A stretch of DNA of 6,008 nucleotides from an uncultured Erysipelotrichaceae bacterium (GTDB lineage: Bacteria; Bacillota_I; Bacilli_A; Erysipelotrichales; Erysipelotrichaceae). The translations under genes were made by a program, and so were the position numbers. The notes under the pieces were generated by a model. It saw nothing but the letters and a program-made list of their open reading frames with translations. It was not told where the DNA came from and did no database searches. Each line of letters begins with the position of its first letter. Within the stretch, counting starts at the first letter, position 1. This document shows, one piece after another, positions 4,926-6,008 of this stretch. The stretch spans positions 1-6,008 of the forward strand of contig CALFEZ010000138.1 in assembly GCA_937957895.1 (NCBI GenBank). Direction: 5' to 3'.

Positions 4926-5768
4926 CTACAACGCATCCGCTCCGGAGATGATCTCTGATATTTCCTGGGTAATAGCAGCTTGCCTTGATTGGTTGTATTT
5001 CAGTGTAAGATGTTCCACGATCTCTTCTGCATTATCAGTTGCATTTTCCATGGCGATCCTGCGAGAAGCCTGTTCACTGGTTTTGGACTCCAGATACAAG
5101 CGGTAGATCATCGAGATGACATTCATTGGGATCATGTGATCCAATATCGTCTGAGGATTTGGCTCGAAGATCGTCTCTGCTTCCAACACATCGTCTTGTT
5201 CTTCATTATTTGGTTCAAACGGCAATACCCTCTTGTTTGCCGGTTCAAAGTTGACAGAGTTGATAAACTTGGTGTAATACACATGGACACTTGTGATTTC
5301 ATGATTGCGATAGCGATTGATGACATGCGTCATGGCATCAAAGATCGTTTTGAAGTCTAAGTCATCTGACAAAATCAAAGGACGACTAAGTGTATATCCG
5401 CGATATTTGAACCAACTATATCCTTTGGTGCCGATCACCACAAGCTCTCCTTGCATTTTATGACTTCTGAAGTGTTTCAAAACATTGGCATTGTATGCTC
5501 CACACAATCCCAGATCGGAAGTGAACACGATGATCAAAGGGTTTTCATCTTCCTTTTGTTGCGTCCAGAAAACATCTTCTTTTTCTGCTGAACGCAGAAT
5601 CTGCGCGCATACTCTTTCAAGCGTATCACTGTATTCCTTGTTTTTTTCCAGGATCTGTTTCTGTTTTTGAAACTTGCTCACGGCAATCAGTTCCATCGCC
5701 TGAGTGATTTTTTTAGTTGCTTCAACAGAACGGATCCTGCGTTTTATCGCTTGTTTCCCAGCAGGCAT
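4926..5768 (-). CDS. atpG: F1Fo ATP synthase subunit gamma
   Basis: A 280-residue gamma subunit, the central rotor shaft that turns inside the alpha3beta3 ring and couples proton or sodium flow through Fo to ATP synthesis. The length is normal for the family. The N-terminal helix (KRRIRSVEATKKITQAMELIAVSK, about residues 9-32) and the C-terminal helix form the coiled-coil shaft. The C-terminal signature ITQEISEIISGADA (266-279) fits the family pattern. The central Rossmann-like domain begins near residue 78 with TSDLGLCGAYN (83-93), where most bacteria have SDRGLCGGYN. The ATG start lies three bases after the atpA stop (TAA CCG ATG). A GAAAGGG stretch sits about 12 bases upstream, rather far for a Shine-Dalgarno, so translational coupling to atpA is likely. 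The gene ends in TAG, and the atpD ribosome binding site follows at once. Confidence 0.97.
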   Translation of the reverse strand: MPAGKQAIKRRIRSVEATKKITQAMELIAVSKFQKQKQILEKNKEYSDTLERVCAQILRSAEKEDVFWTQQKEDENPLIIVFTSDLGLCGAYNANVLKHFRSHKMQGELVVIGTKGYSWFKYRGYTLSRPLILSDDLDFKTIFDAMTHVINRYRNHEITSVHVYYTKFINSVNFEPANKRVLPFEPNNEEQDDVLEAETIFEPNPQTILDHMIPMNVISMIYRLYLESKTSEQASRRIAMENATDNAEEIVEHLTLKYNQSRQAAITQEISEIISGADAL

Positions 5769-5771
5769 CGG

Positions 5772-6008
5772 TTACGATTTCCCTTTCATTTGTTTGAACA
5801 ACTCCAAAAATTCCTGCATTGCCTGATAGATCTTGGTATGAAGTTCATCTGAGATGGCTTTTTTACTGGAGATCTCATCAATGATGTCTTTGTGCTCGTC
5901 TTTGAAGTGACGATGCATCAGTGTTTCAAACTCCTGGATCTCTTGTACTTCGATGTTATCCAAGAATTTATGTTTACCGCTAAACAATGACAATACCGAA
6001 TATGCCAG
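5772..6008 (-). CDS. atpA: F1Fo ATP synthase subunit alpha, C-terminal end (partial)
   Basis: This is the last 78 codons of an open frame that enters from the right edge and ends at a TAA. The frame stays open to the edge, beginning LAYSVLSLFSGK, so the true start is outside the window. The segment HKFLDNIEVQEIQEFE corresponds to the end of the alpha subunit, where a helical C-terminal domain carries an NGYLDDIPVEKVQEFE-like stretch. The rest is helical and highly charged, ending QEFLELFKQMKGKS. Alpha forms the catalytic hexamer of F1 with beta and holds the non-catalytic nucleotide sites, but the nucleotide-binding domain is not in this window. The identification rests on this C-terminal similarity plus the position three bases upstream of atpG, the normal alpha-gamma-beta-epsilon order. 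A TTG inside the frame is not taken as a start. Confidence 0.93.
   Translation of the reverse strand: MAYSVLSLFSGKHKFLDNIEVQEIQEFETLMHRHFKDEHKDIIDEISSKKAISDELHTKIYQAMQEFLELFKQMKGKS

Noticed and set aside
4913..4936. Upstream ATG starts for atpD at 4936 and 4918
   Set aside because: The ribosome binding site AAAAGGA lies downstream of the first and touches the second; the family N-terminus fits the start at 4912.
4391..4951. A 186-residue plus-strand open frame antisense to atpD
   Set aside because: It lies wholly opposite the highly conserved Walker A and N-terminal region of the beta subunit, with no domain or supporting context.
5772..5993. A separate 73-residue gene starting at a TTG upstream of atpG
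   Set aside because: The frame is open to the right edge and the sequence is the C-terminus of the alpha subunit, so it is a partial atpA.
1..6008. Mobile elements, CRISPR arrays, RNA genes or transfer signatures
   Set aside because: No spaced direct repeats, transposase-like frames, tRNA-like folds or abrupt base-composition changes were seen; genes are tightly packed housekeeping genes on one strand.

Overview
The window is a compact, wholly minus-strand block of bacterial housekeeping genes, so transcription runs from the right edge to the left edge. Gene content, moderate-to-low GC, AAGGAG-type ribosome binding sites and protein signatures (an Mbl-like MreB, a DUF1146/YwzB small membrane protein, an ATP-binding type epsilon subunit) point to Bacillota. 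The layout atp operon - DUF1146 - mreB - tilS and the SDLGLCG form of the gamma motif lead me to suspect an Erysipelotrichia-like lineage. That placement is an inference from memory, not a database result.

From right to left in transcription order: the C-terminal end of atpA (5772 to beyond the right edge), atpG (4926-5768), atpD (3515-4912) and atpC (3126-3512), the distal part of an F1Fo ATP synthase operon with gaps of 2-13 bases. A 66-residue two-helix membrane protein of the DUF1146 type (2911-3111) follows 14 bases after atpC, its Shine-Dalgarno fused to the atpC stop codon. A 57-base gap holds an extended -10 promoter inside a short inverted repeat, then comes mreB (1864-2853). The mreB stop codon lies inside a near-perfect intrinsic terminator (1843-1872).

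Beyond the terminator is a second group: a 181-residue protein with a PemK/MazF-like C-terminal half (1251-1796) and tilS (11-1213), each with its own candidate promoter. The window ends just after tilS, where a Shine-Dalgarno overlapping the tilS stop predicts another gene starting at or just past the left edge.

Functionally the region combines energy conversion (F1 gamma, beta, epsilon), cell-wall morphogenesis (MreB/Mbl) and tRNA-Ile2 anticodon modification (TilS). The least explained gene is the MazF-fold protein: it has no antitoxin partner, a long N-terminal extension, and a histidine where MazF RNases have their catalytic arginine. I see no mobile element, CRISPR array, RNA gene or sign of horizontal transfer, and no gene-free stretch longer than 67 bases.
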